The notes: generated by a model not told the origin, from the letters alone. A stretch of 64,000 nucleotides of DNA from Bin87 sp965219925 (GCA_965219925.1 OZ244795.1:1054001-1118000), one strand, 5' to 3'. Positions 14,760-24,082 are shown, numbered from the stretch's first letter. Made by a program: numbers and translations.

Positions 14760-15830
14760 TTATTCCTCGATGCCGGACACCACGCCGGCCCGTTCCGGCG
14801 ACATGTTGGCTTGGATCAGCGTGCCGTAGGCCCGCGCCCGGGCGGCGATGTCCGCCGCTGCCAGCCGTCGGAAGGTGAAACGGACGTCGAACTCGAACTT
14901 CTCGCTCAGTTCGGCGGCCAGCAGATTGGCCAGCGGCAGGATCCCGCCGGTGAGCAGCTGCCGGTAGGCCTCTCGCAGCGCGCCGCCGTCGCCGGCGTAG
15001 AGCGCCGGGGGCACTCCCAGGTCGCCCATCACGGCCAGGGCGGCGGAGTCGCGCAGCACGATGTTGGATGGCGGAATGTTGGGCCCGAAGCGCTTCACAT
15101 CCCAGTCTCCGGCCGGCGCCGCCAGTCTGCCCTGGCCGAATCCCCGCGACGTGGTCTCCGTGATCGCGATGTTGCCGGCGATTTTGCCCAGGTCATCGCG
15201 GATCTTCTGCACCCGCTTGGTGGGCGTGGCGTCGGGCACCGGCAGCAGATAGCCCACCCGGGCGTTTGCCTCCTGCTGCAGCCGCCGCTCCATGTTCGCC
15301 AGCTGGCCGGCCGTGAATCCCGCGTTGACCAGCGGAGACACTCCGTGCCAGGGTTTGGCAAACGTGGCGCCGATGCGGTAGTGGACCACGCCGGCGCCGC
15401 CGATGTCGCGCACTTCGATCATCCCGTCCGGTGAGTCCAGGTTCACCTGATAACGCCAGCTGGACGGGCGTGTCCCGCCGGTCATCTCGTAACGCGCCGC
15501 CGGCGTGAGTTCTATTTCGGCCACCTGCGTCAGGTCGATGGCCAGCACGGCGTTGCCGTGGAGCAGGACCTGCCTGGCGACCATCGCCAGCAACCCCGGA
15601 CTGACCGCGGGCACCGCGGGATGCACGTCGGCCAGCGCGAAGCCGCGGCTGAGAACGCCCACCGCGAACTCGGCGGCGGCGGTCTTGGCGACTTCCGCGT
15701 TGCCACCACCCGCGAGCTGATTGGTCAGCGTGTCGAGCACGTCCTCGGTAACATTGCCGCTGCTACCGCCGGCGTCGGTGGTGACGGTCTCGACGGCTCG
15801 GGTCTCCCAGGGCCAGCGTAGTGTGATCAT
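14760..15830 (-). CDS. HK97-type phage portal protein
   Basis: A 356-residue protein with the features of the HK97 portal family: GNAVLAIDL early, then a HYRIG..FAKPWHGVSPL segment, a long helix (GQLANMERRLQQEANARVGYLLPV), and the ALAVMGDLGVPPALYAGDGGALREAYRQLLTGGILPLANLL block. Portals form the dodecameric DNA entry channel at one capsid vertex. It lies just downstream of terminase and HNH genes, the usual order, but it is not followed by protease and capsid, which are 14 kb away. Confidence 0.9.
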   Translation of the reverse strand: MITLRWPWETRAVETVTTDAGGSSGNVTEDVLDTLTNQLAGGGNAEVAKTAAAEFAVGVLSRGFALADVHPAVPAVSPGLLAMVARQVLLHGNAVLAIDLTQVAEIELTPAARYEMTGGTRPSSWRYQVNLDSPDGMIEVRDIGGAGVVHYRIGATFAKPWHGVSPLVNAGFTAGQLANMERRLQQEANARVGYLLPVPDATPTKRVQKIRDDLGKIAGNIAITETTSRGFGQGRLAAPAGDWDVKRFGPNIPPSNIVLRDSAALAVMGDLGVPPALYAGDGGALREAYRQLLTGGILPLANLLAAELSEKFEFDVRFTFRRLAAADIAARARAYGTLIQANMSPERAGVVSGIEE

Positions 15831-15834
15831 AGTC

Positions 15835-16107
15835 TCACCCTTCCCGTTCGGTCTCGGCTACGCGCTGCCGCCATTCCATTTCGCCGGGCGTCTGCTTCCT
15901 GGCGTGCGCCTCCAGGTGGCAGCCGCGGCACAGCGTCGTCAGGTTGAGCAGCTCGTTGCCCCCGCCTTCGTGCAGCGGCTTGACGTGGTGGCACTCAAAC
16001 AGGCCGGCCTTGTGGCATTTCGTGCAGCGGTAGCCGTCACGCTCGAAGACCAGGAGGCGCAGCTCGGCCCACAGCCGGTTGCCGGTTTCACGGTGATGCC
16101 GGCTCAT
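15835..16107 (-). CDS. HNH endonuclease beside the large terminase
   Basis: A 90-residue HNH nuclease with CTKCHKAGLFECHHVKPLHEGG, then NLTTLCRGCH, giving the His-His/Asn/His residues and two CxxC zinc pairs. HNH proteins next to terminase in HK97-like phages support DNA packaging. Its ATG lies one base from the terminase stop codon, so the two are coupled. Confidence 0.88.
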   Translation of the reverse strand: MSRHHRETGNRLWAELRLLVFERDGYRCTKCHKAGLFECHHVKPLHEGGGNELLNLTTLCRGCHLEAHARKQTPGEMEWRQRVAETEREG

Positions 16108-16108
16108 C

Positions 16109-17746
16109 TCAGACCGTCGTCAGACCGAAGCCGGTCTCACCGTCATCATCATCATCATCGTCAACTTCGTCGAAGTGGCGCCGGAGGCGCTCGCCCATGG
16201 CCACCGCGAGTACCGCAGCGCTCAGCGGGTCGATGCGGCCGCGCCGACGACGTTTGTCCAGCTTGAGGTTGCCCGCGGCGTCGTACTCCAGCTGGGACTC
16301 CAGGATCGCCGACTCCAGGAGCAGGTTGCTGGGGGCTTGTATCCGCTCGCCGTACACCGCGCGCTGGAAGGCCACCACGTCCTCGTTGCCGTCACGAAAC
16401 CCCTGCCCTCGCCATTCCAGGTAGCCGGTCCAGTTTTCCGGATCCAGCGAGTCGAGCACGTCCTCAACGCTGGCCTGTTTGTAGCGGTCGGCGGCGATCC
16501 CCTCGATGGCGGAACCGGCCAGCCGGTCGAACAGGTCCTCCATGAAGGGCAGTACCGGCGTTTCCCGCCAGCCCTCATAGACGGTGAGCTCGCCGCGGCG
16601 CGCCTGGGCGACGTACCGGGCGCCGACTCCGTCCGCCTGGCCGCGGGCCTCCAGCGTAGGGGTCCCGCCGACGCCGGCCCAGACGTCCAGGCGCTTGGTC
16701 AGCGGGTAATAGGCCGCCGCGCCGGTGAAGCTCTTGGCGCCGCCGAGGTCAAGCCCGACAAAGCACGGCCCTTCCGCCGCCGGCAGCTCGTCGACCACGC
16801 ATTTTCGCCAGTCTGCCACGTCCACGATAACCTCCTGATCCGGTTGCCCAACTGAGTTGAGTTCCATGGTCCGGAAGTGGACCATGTCCTGCGGGCTGGC
16901 CAGGGCCTTGGCCAGAGAATCCCGCATGTAATTCAGGCTCTTGATCCCGCTGGCCAGGCCGGGGTTGGCCCGGTGCCACTCGGCGGTGTCGGATGGGTCC
17001 GCGTCCTGCTCGCACGAGTACTCCTGCCAGACGACCTGAGGCGTATCACGCCTGGCCCGCACCTCGGTGAACATCGGGCTGTGGCCACGAATCGAAATCA
17101 TGAGCATCCGGCCGTCGCGGGCGGACATGCTGGAGTAGCAGGCGTTCCACAGCGGCCGCTTTTCCTCGCCCAGCAGGCCGGCCTCGTCGATGATCAGCTC
17201 GTCGCAGCCCACGGCGTGGCCGGTGCTCTTGTCGGCGGCCAGGAAGTCGACCACCGCCTCGTGGTTGCCCTCGATGTGCCCCGGCGTGGGGGTCCGGTAC
17301 ATCTTGACGCCCTTGAGTCTCGACACCTTGGCGATGTGGTCCATCGCCTTCCACAGCTCGGACGCCAGGAGTCCGGTGACGCTGACCACAATGCCGCGGA
17401 AGTACGGCCGGTTCAGCGGCCCCACCATCCGGCCCAGTTCCCAGGCGGCGATGACGCCGGTCTTGCCGTTCTTGCGGGCCACGCTCAGCGCCGCTTCCCG
17501 CACTCCGGGCGCCATGGCCTCCACCAGCCAGTCGTACTGCCAGTCGTGGATGCGAAAAGGCTGACCGGCCAGGGGCCCCTCGGCGATGACCAGCGTTGAC
17601 TCGGCCCACATCCGGAACTCGGCGACGGCTTCCACTGCGTCGGCTGCGCTGTGCGCCTCCGCGGGGGCTGTAGACTCCTTGATGAGCTCGAGGTCGGCCG
17701 CGCGGCGGCGATCATATTCTTGGCGGTCTCTAGGGTTGATTGGCAT
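16109..17746 (-). CDS. Large terminase subunit
   Basis: A 545-residue packaging motor. The ATPase domain shows a Walker A-like SVARKNGKTGVIAAWELG near residue 95 and Walker B DELIIDEAGLLGEEKR near residue 185. The nuclease domain follows with FVGLDLGGAKSFTG (first Asp) and GIAADRYKQA. The C-terminus ends in an aspartate run (DDDDDDD). It cuts concatemeric DNA and pumps it through the portal. No small terminase was found nearby. It begins a new block after the tail genes, with a 174-base gap upstream. Confidence 0.93.
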   Translation of the reverse strand: MPINPRDRQEYDRRRAADLELIKESTAPAEAHSAADAVEAVAEFRMWAESTLVIAEGPLAGQPFRIHDWQYDWLVEAMAPGVREAALSVARKNGKTGVIAAWELGRMVGPLNRPYFRGIVVSVTGLLASELWKAMDHIAKVSRLKGVKMYRTPTPGHIEGNHEAVVDFLAADKSTGHAVGCDELIIDEAGLLGEEKRPLWNACYSSMSARDGRMLMISIRGHSPMFTEVRARRDTPQVVWQEYSCEQDADPSDTAEWHRANPGLASGIKSLNYMRDSLAKALASPQDMVHFRTMELNSVGQPDQEVIVDVADWRKCVVDELPAAEGPCFVGLDLGGAKSFTGAAAYYPLTKRLDVWAGVGGTPTLEARGQADGVGARYVAQARRGELTVYEGWRETPVLPFMEDLFDRLAGSAIEGIAADRYKQASVEDVLDSLDPENWTGYLEWRGQGFRDGNEDVVAFQRAVYGERIQAPSNLLLESAILESQLEYDAAGNLKLDKRRRRGRIDPLSAAVLAVAMGERLRRHFDEVDDDDDDDGETGFGLTTV

Positions 17747-17920
17747 ATATACACTTAGTGTTGAGATAAAGACTTCTGACAGGCGGATTTTAGTTATGAG
17801 TTACCTCGCACGCGCGAGCGGTACTCCCCCTCCGGCCCCCACGCCGTCGCGTTGATTCTTGCTCAGGGTTCCCTTAGGCACCTACGTCAGTTGGCCGACC
17901 CGTTCGCGCGCCGCCAGTTG
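17747..17920 (-). promoter_or_regulatory. Gap upstream of the terminase with palindromes
   Basis: An AT-richer break in an otherwise tightly packed late operon. It holds CTCGC-ACGC-GCGAG (about 17803-17816) and ACACTTAGTGT (about 17754-17764), the latter just upstream of the terminase ATG. These could be a terminator or operator for a separately regulated packaging block. No clear -35/-10 pair was identified. Confidence 0.35.
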
Positions 17921-19096
17921 TCACAGCGAGTACACGTAGACCCGATCTGTGATCTCATCCAAGACGTAGATGTCGATGCCGTCGCTGCTGATGCCATTTG
18001 GGCCGCTGTTGGCCGGGGCCAGCGCCCAGTTGGATAACGCCGCCCCTCCTGACGAGTACACGTAGACCCGATCTGCCCCGCCATCCACGACGTAGATGTC
18101 GGTGCCGTCGCTGCTGATGCCATTTGCGGCGCTGTTGCCCGAGGCCAGCGCCCAATTGGATAACGCCGCCCCTCCTGACGAGTATACGTAGACCCGATCT
18201 GCCCCGCGATCCACGACGTAGATGTCGGTGCCGTCGCTGCTGATGCCAAATGGGGCGCTGTTGCCCGAGGCCAGCGCCCAATTGGATAACGCCGCCCCTC
18301 CTGACGAGTATACGTAGACCCGATCTGCCCCGCGATCCACGACGTAGATGTCGGTGCCGTCGCTGCTGATGCCAAATGGGGCGCTGTTGCCCGAGGCCAG
18401 CGCCCAATTGGATAACGCCGCCCCTCCTGACGAGTACACGTAGACCCGATCTGCCCCGCCATCCACGACGTAGATGTCGGTGCCGTCGCTGCTGATGCCA
18501 AATGGGGCGCTGTTGGCCGGGGCCAGCGCCCAGTCTCTCAGCAGCTCATATTTCAAAACAGTGCGGAGCCGTCGCCATGCTCCGCCCGATTTCTGGGCAA
18601 CGTAATTGGCGTCGGTGCGCGACCAAACATCGCCGTCCGAGCCATCGGCGGCAACTGGGTTGCGGTTCCCGGTGCGGAAGTTGCCGATAATCAGGCCCTG
18701 AGTGAAATTTACCCGTTCCGCCTGGGCTATCGTCAACAGAAAGCCGCCGCTCACCAGCAAATCACGCCCCAGCTTCTTTTCCCCGTAAATGGTGGCGTCG
18801 CCGGTGCTGTTTGCGCCAAGCAGGATGCTGCTCGCAAGCGAAGGATCTCCGGCCCAAACTGCCAGCGTTCGGAAGTCGTCATATGCCTGGGCATCGTTGG
18901 TATCGATGCTGGCGAACTGAATTTCGTTGCCGGTCAGCATATAGGCAATCGTCAGTTCTCTGACGACCGTGCCAATATCGGTAATCCCAACCAGGTTGCC
19001 CAGCAAGGCATCGCTGCCCAGCTCCATATGCGTCGGGTCGAAATGGCCCGAGAATAACGCGGCCGATCCCGCGTTGGTCAATGCAAGTATAGGCAT
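17921..19096 (-). CDS. Tail fibre or receptor-binding protein with five near-identical propeller-type repeats
   Basis: A 391-residue protein. The N-terminal 180 residues are a tail-attachment type domain of unknown family. The C-terminal part has five 42-residue repeats (core ISSDGTDIYVVD.GADRVYVYSSGG) resembling NHL or bacterial beta-propeller blades. Propellers at the end of tail genes usually bind cell-surface targets. At DNA level the 126-bp units are almost identical and differ mainly in short patches (SAPFG, SAANG or SGPNG; VDG, VDR or LDE). The start at 19096 overlaps the preceding stop; an upstream in-frame extension is rejected for that reason. Confidence 0.7.
   Translation of the reverse strand: MPILALTNAGSAALFSGHFDPTHMELGSDALLGNLVGITDIGTVVRELTIAYMLTGNEIQFASIDTNDAQAYDDFRTLAVWAGDPSLASSILLGANSTGDATIYGEKKLGRDLLVSGGFLLTIAQAERVNFTQGLIIGNFRTGNRNPVAADGSDGDVWSRTDANYVAQKSGGAWRRLRTVLKYELLRDWALAPANSAPFGISSDGTDIYVVDGGADRVYVYSSGGAALSNWALASGNSAPFGISSDGTDIYVVDRGADRVYVYSSGGAALSNWALASGNSAPFGISSDGTDIYVVDRGADRVYVYSSGGAALSNWALASGNSAANGISSDGTDIYVVDGGADRVYVYSSGGAALSNWALAPANSGPNGISSDGIDIYVLDEITDRVYVYSL
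17928..18540 (-). repeat. Five tandem 126-bp repeats in the tail fibre gene
   Basis: Corresponding points such as TCCACGACG recur exactly 126 bases apart (for example 18084 and 18210). The three middle units are nearly identical while the first and last are more diverged. Such arrays change copy number by recombination or replication slippage. Confidence 0.9.
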
Positions 19097-20202
19097 TAGG
19101 TCGCCACCTCCGTGATTTTGAATCCGCCGTAGGCATAGACCGGCGGGAACCGGACGCCGACGATGTTCCCCTTTACCACCATCCCCACCCGCACCCGGGC
19201 AATGGTCTTGTGCCAGCTCCACTCCAGAGAAGCGATGTAACCCGACCGGCGCTCACCCTCCAAGTCAACGGCGATAACGGCCCCCAACCGCAACCGTCGC
19301 GCCCGCTCGTACACAAAGGGCCGGTTCACCGTCAGGGTGAACGTCAGGTAGGTCAACCCGAATTCATAGGCATCGAAAATCCGTTCGGCCAATGCCGCCC
19401 GATTGCCGGATCGCAGGCCGCCCAGGACTTTGAATGACGAGGGCAATGTCCTAACCTGGGATGACGATGACGTGCTCGACGCGTACTCGGTTCCCTGCAG
19501 GGCCACGGCATTGACTAGACTCTGGTCGTTGAATGACAGGTCGTAACTGTCTTTCAGGTCGGAGGCGTCGAAAACATGGGAGCCGGAAATGGTGCCAATA
19601 TCACGGATCACCTGCAGCCCGCCGTTGCGCAACGGCAACATCCGCGCCGGCGGACCCGCCGTGTTCAGAATGGCTTCCATCGCCGTCAATGCTTTGGCGG
19701 ACACCTCCCAATTGGAAAGGGTTTCGCTGAAATCCGCTGCCGCTATCTGACGAAACTTCGCATCGGTCGGCCAAGCAGCCGCTGTCAGCACATCCCCCAG
19801 CGCCGCGGCATAGGAGTGATTGGATACCGACGCAACGGCAACCGTTTGCCGCAGCCGGTCAAATGTGCCCAACGCCGGAACGTCTACCACGGTTCGCCCC
19901 CAATTGGGAGTGTCATAATCCGGCGACGTCGTGATGCCGCGGAACCAGTCGTAAGTGCCTTGGTCCTGCTTCACTCGCACAATCACCAGCTGGCCTGCCT
20001 GATACGGCCGACTGTCCGCGCCGACGATATATCGAGCGGTGAAGCGGCTGGGCTCGGACCGCTGGAACGGGCGTGCCTCGTCCTGCCCCTCCCGAATGTC
20101 GACGGACTGCAGCAACCCCGTGGCCGCGGCGGGCACCGTGTCGGTGAAGTAGTCGCCTCCGGCCGGGGCGCCGATGTATATCTCTGGATAGAAGTCCGGC
20201 AT
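19096..20202 (-). CDS. Phage tail protein, baseplate/hub type
   Basis: A 368-residue protein between the tape measure and the tail fibre genes. It is beta-rich with segments like YDWFRGITTSPDYDTPNWGRTVVDVPALGTFDRL that recall distal tail or tail-hub proteins. Gene position strongly suggests a tail tip component. Start and stop overlap the neighbours by a few bases. Exact family is not certain. Confidence 0.65.
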   Translation of the reverse strand: MPDFYPEIYIGAPAGGDYFTDTVPAAATGLLQSVDIREGQDEARPFQRSEPSRFTARYIVGADSRPYQAGQLVIVRVKQDQGTYDWFRGITTSPDYDTPNWGRTVVDVPALGTFDRLRQTVAVASVSNHSYAAALGDVLTAAAWPTDAKFRQIAAADFSETLSNWEVSAKALTAMEAILNTAGPPARMLPLRNGGLQVIRDIGTISGSHVFDASDLKDSYDLSFNDQSLVNAVALQGTEYASSTSSSSQVRTLPSSFKVLGGLRSGNRAALAERIFDAYEFGLTYLTFTLTVNRPFVYERARRLRLGAVIAVDLEGERRSGYIASLEWSWHKTIARVRVGMVVKGNIVGVRFPPVYAYGGFKITEVAT

Positions 20203-22748
20203 CAGTCAATCCGCTCGGAGCGCTGGGCTTCGGCGTTGCCCCGAACCACAATCTCTTCCATCGTGCGACGACCCACCTGCAGCTGCACCACAATCGGCCG
20301 GCCAATGTCTTCCCCGCCGCCTTTCACGCCGCCGCGCCGCAGCGAATCCAGCAGCCCGGGCGGCAGTGGGAATATCCCCTCGTCGGTCCGGTTCTCGCCC
20401 ACGCGAATCATCCGGCCGAGGGGACTGCGGACACCGCGGACCAGCGATCCGTGCTGCGAGCCGGGGATGGTGTCGTGGCCCAGAGCTTGGTCAACCGCGT
20501 CCTGGAAAGTGTCTCCCGCCGGCTGGGTTAGCTCTTCATTGTAGTAAGCATTGCCAGAGTCATCGAGATAAAGGTCCTGTGAATTCCCCGACGTGCTTTC
20601 GTGCGTAGAAATTGTGCCATCATCGTTGAAAGTAACCCCGGCAGTTCTGACACTGCCGTCGTCTTGTATGTCGCCGCCCCCGCTGAAGGTGCCGCGCACG
20701 TCGCTGTGCTTCGTGATCACTTCGACCACTTTGGGCGTCTCGATCTTCTCCAGCTCCGCGTTGATGCCGGCGCTCAGCACGCCGTACTCGGCGATCAATG
20801 CTGCCGCGTGCGCCTGCAGCGCGGCCAGCTCCGCCCCCTGCGCCGTCTTGATCTTCTCGCCAACAGCGTCGATCTCGGCCTGGGCAGCGTTCAGCCTATC
20901 CTGCAGGCTGGCTGCATAAGCGGTATCCCGCTGCGTTTTGAGGTCGGCCAACTGGGCTATTAGAGCCGTTTTCTCATTGCTGTCTGCGGTCTCAATCTGA
21001 GTGGCGATGGTCGCGATGTGAGTATCGAGCGCGGCCACCAAGTCAGCACGGTGCGCCACATCCGCCGCCGCTTGGGCGATCTTGGCATCCGCATCGGCCT
21101 GGGCCAGCTCTCTGATGGATCGATTCTGCTCGGTCTCCATCTTGAGGTTATGCGCTAAGAGCAAGGCGAGATCGTCGATGCCGAACTCCTCGGCTTCCCG
21201 TATCAGATCCGCGTACTGTTTTGCGGTCAGCTTCTTGATGCGGCCCTGGGCGAGCTTGTACTGGACTTCGGTAACACCGAATGACTTCAGCAAAGCGGCG
21301 TGCGAGTCATCGCGGAATTTCTTGTTGGCGTCCTTCCGGTCCTGCAGGGCCTTGGCTTCGGCTTCGGCAATCTCGTCGCGGATCGCCTTATCCGCGGCCA
21401 TCTGGTCGCGGGCCGCTTGGAGCCGCCTCTCTCCCTCCGCTTCCAGATCCCGGGTCAGTTGCTGCTCGGCCTTCAGCACCTCAAAAGCAGCGGACCTGGC
21501 GGCCTTCGCCACTTCGTCCGCCATGGCTTTGGCGGCGACCGCTGTGGTTTCGGCAGCGCCCACCACCGATGTGGCCATATCGTCCATCGACGTCGCCAGG
21601 CCATCGGCTGCCTCCTCAGCGATCTTCACGTTATCCGCAAAATCCAGCATGTCGATCTTGCTGACGCCCGGAAGTTTGGCGATGGTGGCGTTGTAAATCC
21701 GGATGATCCCGTTCATCACGGTCTGGGCAATGTGCTGCACCGTCTGCCAGGCTCCGGCGAAGTCGCCGGTCAGCACCTGCGATACGAACTTCAGGACGTC
21801 GGCCACCACAACCAGGACGGTCTTGATGTTCCCGCCGAAGATGCTGGCGAACGTCTTTAGGATGGGTATGAGAATCGGCCCCATCACCCGCGCAATGTCC
21901 TTGATCGGCGGAAGCAAATCGTCGTTGAAGAACTTAACGACGTTGGTGAGGATCGGAATCAGCGCCGATCCGATGGAGGTGGCCACCCCCTTGAAACTGT
22001 CCTTCAGTTTCGTGACCTGTTCAGTGAAAAGCTTCGCATCGGCGAGCTGATCTTCAGTCAGGAAATCCCCCGTCTTCTCGACAGTTTCGAGCAGCGCGGC
22101 AAACTCGCCATTCGTCATGTTGACGATACCGGCCAGTTTCTCACTGCTACCGCCAAAGATTTCCTCGGCGGCGACGGCTCGGTTGGCCACGTTGGGGATC
22201 TTCTGAATCTCGGCGACGACGGCGCGCCAGGCCGCCTCCGGCTCCATCTTCTGAAGTTCCTCGGCCGACAGCCCCAGGGCGTCCAGCGCCTCCTTGGCAC
22301 GGCCCCCGCCGGTGAGGGCGAGTTCGCCCAACTGCAGCTGCAGCTCCTGGGCCGTGTCGGTAACACCCTCCAGGCCATCTTCGGAACCGGCGCGGTTGGC
22401 CGCCTCCGCCAGTTTCTGCAGTGCCTCGCCGCCGATCCGGCTGCGCTCGATCATCGGGCGCAGTTCTTTCTCCGCCCTGACAACCCCGGTGACCATCTTC
22501 GTCAGGCCACCGACCACGAGGCCGATGCCTGCGGCCGCCAACCCCGCGGGGCTGGCCAACGATGCCAATGCGCCACCGAACACGGGCACCTTGCCGGCCG
22601 CGCCCTGAATCTTCTGCTGGACTCGCCCGAACGCCCCGCCGATGCCCTTGGTGGTTTTGTCGGCTTGCCCTTTGGCGTCGGCCAGCCCCTTTTTGAATTT
22701 CTCGCCGGCCACGCGCAATGTGAGCGTTGCCGACCCTAAATCCGGCAT
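20202..22748 (-). CDS. Tail tape measure protein
   Basis: An 848-residue protein. The N-terminal region has the usual tape-measure start (LRVAGEKFKKGLADAKGQADKTTKGIGGAFGRVQQ), a hydrophobic stretch (SLASPAGLAAAGIGLVVGGLTKMV) near residue 65, further hydrophobic segments near residues 260-330, and a long coiled coil of about 250 residues (LEAEGERRLQAARDQMAADK and following). It sets tail length and may form the DNA channel during injection. At the usual ratio of about 1.5 angstrom per residue the tail would be near 125 nm, an estimate only. It lies directly downstream of the frameshifted tail chaperone pair, as in most siphoviruses. Confidence 0.92.
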   Translation of the reverse strand: MPDLGSATLTLRVAGEKFKKGLADAKGQADKTTKGIGGAFGRVQQKIQGAAGKVPVFGGALASLASPAGLAAAGIGLVVGGLTKMVTGVVRAEKELRPMIERSRIGGEALQKLAEAANRAGSEDGLEGVTDTAQELQLQLGELALTGGGRAKEALDALGLSAEELQKMEPEAAWRAVVAEIQKIPNVANRAVAAEEIFGGSSEKLAGIVNMTNGEFAALLETVEKTGDFLTEDQLADAKLFTEQVTKLKDSFKGVATSIGSALIPILTNVVKFFNDDLLPPIKDIARVMGPILIPILKTFASIFGGNIKTVLVVVADVLKFVSQVLTGDFAGAWQTVQHIAQTVMNGIIRIYNATIAKLPGVSKIDMLDFADNVKIAEEAADGLATSMDDMATSVVGAAETTAVAAKAMADEVAKAARSAAFEVLKAEQQLTRDLEAEGERRLQAARDQMAADKAIRDEIAEAEAKALQDRKDANKKFRDDSHAALLKSFGVTEVQYKLAQGRIKKLTAKQYADLIREAEEFGIDDLALLLAHNLKMETEQNRSIRELAQADADAKIAQAAADVAHRADLVAALDTHIATIATQIETADSNEKTALIAQLADLKTQRDTAYAASLQDRLNAAQAEIDAVGEKIKTAQGAELAALQAHAAALIAEYGVLSAGINAELEKIETPKVVEVITKHSDVRGTFSGGGDIQDDGSVRTAGVTFNDDGTISTHESTSGNSQDLYLDDSGNAYYNEELTQPAGDTFQDAVDQALGHDTIPGSQHGSLVRGVRSPLGRMIRVGENRTDEGIFPLPPGLLDSLRRGGVKGGGEDIGRPIVVQLQVGRRTMEEIVVRGNAEAQRSERID

Positions 22749-22750
22749 CG

Positions 22751-23430
22751 CTACACCACCTGCACGTTCATGCCGGCCGCCGCGAATTCACGGGCCAGCT
22801 CTTCCAGCGTCGGCATGTCATCATCCTCGGCATTCCCCGACAGGCGCGCGGCGGCCTCCTCCCAGTCGGCGATCAGGTTGCTGGCGTCGGTGTCTCGCAT
22901 GCGCCCCATGGCCAGCCGCGTTACCGCGGTCTGCTCCAGGGCTCGGTGAGCGTCCAATGCCCCCAACAGGTCAATCCCCCGCTGGAATACGGTGATTGGG
23001 TGCTCGTACAGCCACGTCCACATGCCGCCGCCGAAGTGTTCCGCCAGGAGTGCGGCTAACCTCCCAAAGTCGATCTCATCCAACGGCGTAGGCGTTTCAT
23101 CCGGCTCGGCTTCGGGCTTGAACGGCTCATCATCGCGCTGCCGCTCAAGCCCAACACAAAAGACTCCCGGGCCTCCCACGCCTCCCAAAGCGTCATCGAC
23201 CGCACCAGTTCTTCCGACAGGGCATCAAAGAAGATCTGCGGCATCAGGGCTACGCACGCGATGGCCTGCTCCGACTCCGTGGTCGCCTCCGCCAGCGCCT
23301 GGTCGTCGCGGTTGAGTTCCAACCACTGAATGAGGGTGAAGTCCACCGGGCTCTTCAGCCGGTAGCGCAACCCCCGCAGCTTGTACCGCGCCCGGGTGGG
23401 CGCCAGCTGTTCCATGCGCAACGCTTCCAT
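22751..23430 (-). CDS. Tail assembly chaperone, frameshifted long form (G-T type)
   Basis: A -1 ribosomal frameshift at 23062-23068 would join the upstream chaperone frame to the downstream frame that ends at 22751, giving about 226 residues. The downstream part is acidic and helical (PLDEIDFGRLAALLAEHFGGGMWTWLYEHPI). In lambda and many siphoviruses the equivalent G-T protein binds the tape measure during tail assembly. The open frame upstream to 23188 lacks a plausible start, which supports fusion. Gene order (tail tube, chaperone pair, tape measure) is canonical. Confidence 0.8.
23056..23430 (-). CDS. Tail assembly chaperone, short form (G type)
   Basis: A 124-residue protein that ends at a TAG two codons after the slippery sequence. 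It contains LKSPVDFTLIQWLELNRDDQALAEATTES and an ALSEELVRSMTLWEAWEARESF segment typical of short tail chaperones. It lies between the tail tube and tape measure genes. Most ribosomes would make this form and a minority the fused form. Confidence 0.8.
   Translation of the reverse strand: MEALRMEQLAPTRARYKLRGLRYRLKSPVDFTLIQWLELNRDDQALAEATTESEQAIACVALMPQIFFDALSEELVRSMTLWEAWEARESFVLGLSGSAMMSRSSPKPSRMKRLRRWMRSTLGG
23062..23068 (-). promoter_or_regulatory. Programmed -1 frameshift site TTTGGGA
   Basis: On the minus strand the upstream frame reads act ttg gga ggt tag. The heptamer T TTG GGA fits X XXY YYZ, so both tRNAs can re-pair one base back (TTT and GGG). The new frame reads F-G-R-L-A-A and continues into the downstream frame. 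The site is 3 bases ahead of the TAG, the classic position. Confidence 0.8.
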
Positions 23431-23442
23431 TTCTCGCCTGCC

Positions 23443-24045
23443 CTAAATGGTGGGGCCGGTGGTCATGCGGATCAGGTTGGAGAAGCCGACGGTCTCGCTC
23501 TTGTAGGCCTGGAATTCCACCGGCACCATCGCGGTCTGCTTGGCGCCGACGATGGTTTCGAAGTCGCTCTTTTCGGCGCACCGCGGGAAGTAGATTTCCG
23601 TCCGAAAGCCCGGGCGGTGCAAATTGTTGCGGCCGTCGTAGGGAGATGCGTCGACCTGGCAGATCAGCGCGTACTTGGCCACCTCAATGCCGCTGTCCAT
23701 GGACATGCTGCTGTACGCGACCTGGGCAGCTGTGGCGGCTGTGGCGGCGATCGCATTGTTGTTGAATATTTTCCGCAGCGTCTCGAGGCTGATGTCCTTC
23801 ACGCGGCCGGACACCGTCTTGATGTCGCTGGTTCGCCAGACGTCCACCGGCTCCAGTTCGTTCAGCGCTTCCTCATCCTCGAGGGCCTGGGAGCGCATGA
23901 TTCTCACGCCGTCATTGTCGAAGAACGACTCTGCGAATAGTTCCCAAGGCGCCGCGGGCGTCAGGTTGGGCGCCGCCGTCACCGGGGTTTCCGCGTCCGC
24001 CAACCACCAATGCACCCGGCCTCTGAGTCTCCTGTTGTAGGGCAT
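23443..24045 (-). CDS. Major tail (tube) protein
   Basis: A 200-residue protein placed just upstream of the tail chaperone pair, the usual location of the tail tube subunit. It is beta-rich with an acidic middle and ends in AMVPVEFQAYKSETVGFSNLIRMTTG, a pattern common in siphovirus tail tube proteins. A well-spaced gap with GGAGGTG precedes its ATG, consistent with high expression. Confidence 0.7.
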   Translation of the reverse strand: MPYNRRLRGRVHWWLADAETPVTAAPNLTPAAPWELFAESFFDNDGVRIMRSQALEDEEALNELEPVDVWRTSDIKTVSGRVKDISLETLRKIFNNNAIAATAATAAQVAYSSMSMDSGIEVAKYALICQVDASPYDGRNNLHRPGFRTEIYFPRCAEKSDFETIVGAKQTAMVPVEFQAYKSETVGFSNLIRMTTGPTI

Positions 24046-24082
24046 GCCTACACCTCCTTTCCCTTGCCGTCCTTTGGGCGGC

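Noticed and set aside
13518..15434. 638-codon rightward open frame opposite the portal and hydrolase-like genes
   Set aside because: It is antisense to two convincing phage genes and its composition (Val/Gly/His/Arg-rich, no motifs) is typical of shadow frames in GC-rich DNA.
17928..18540. Tail fibre repeats as a target of a diversity-generating retroelement
   Set aside because: No reverse transcriptase or template repeat is present in the window and differences among units are few and not adenine-specific as far as I can see.
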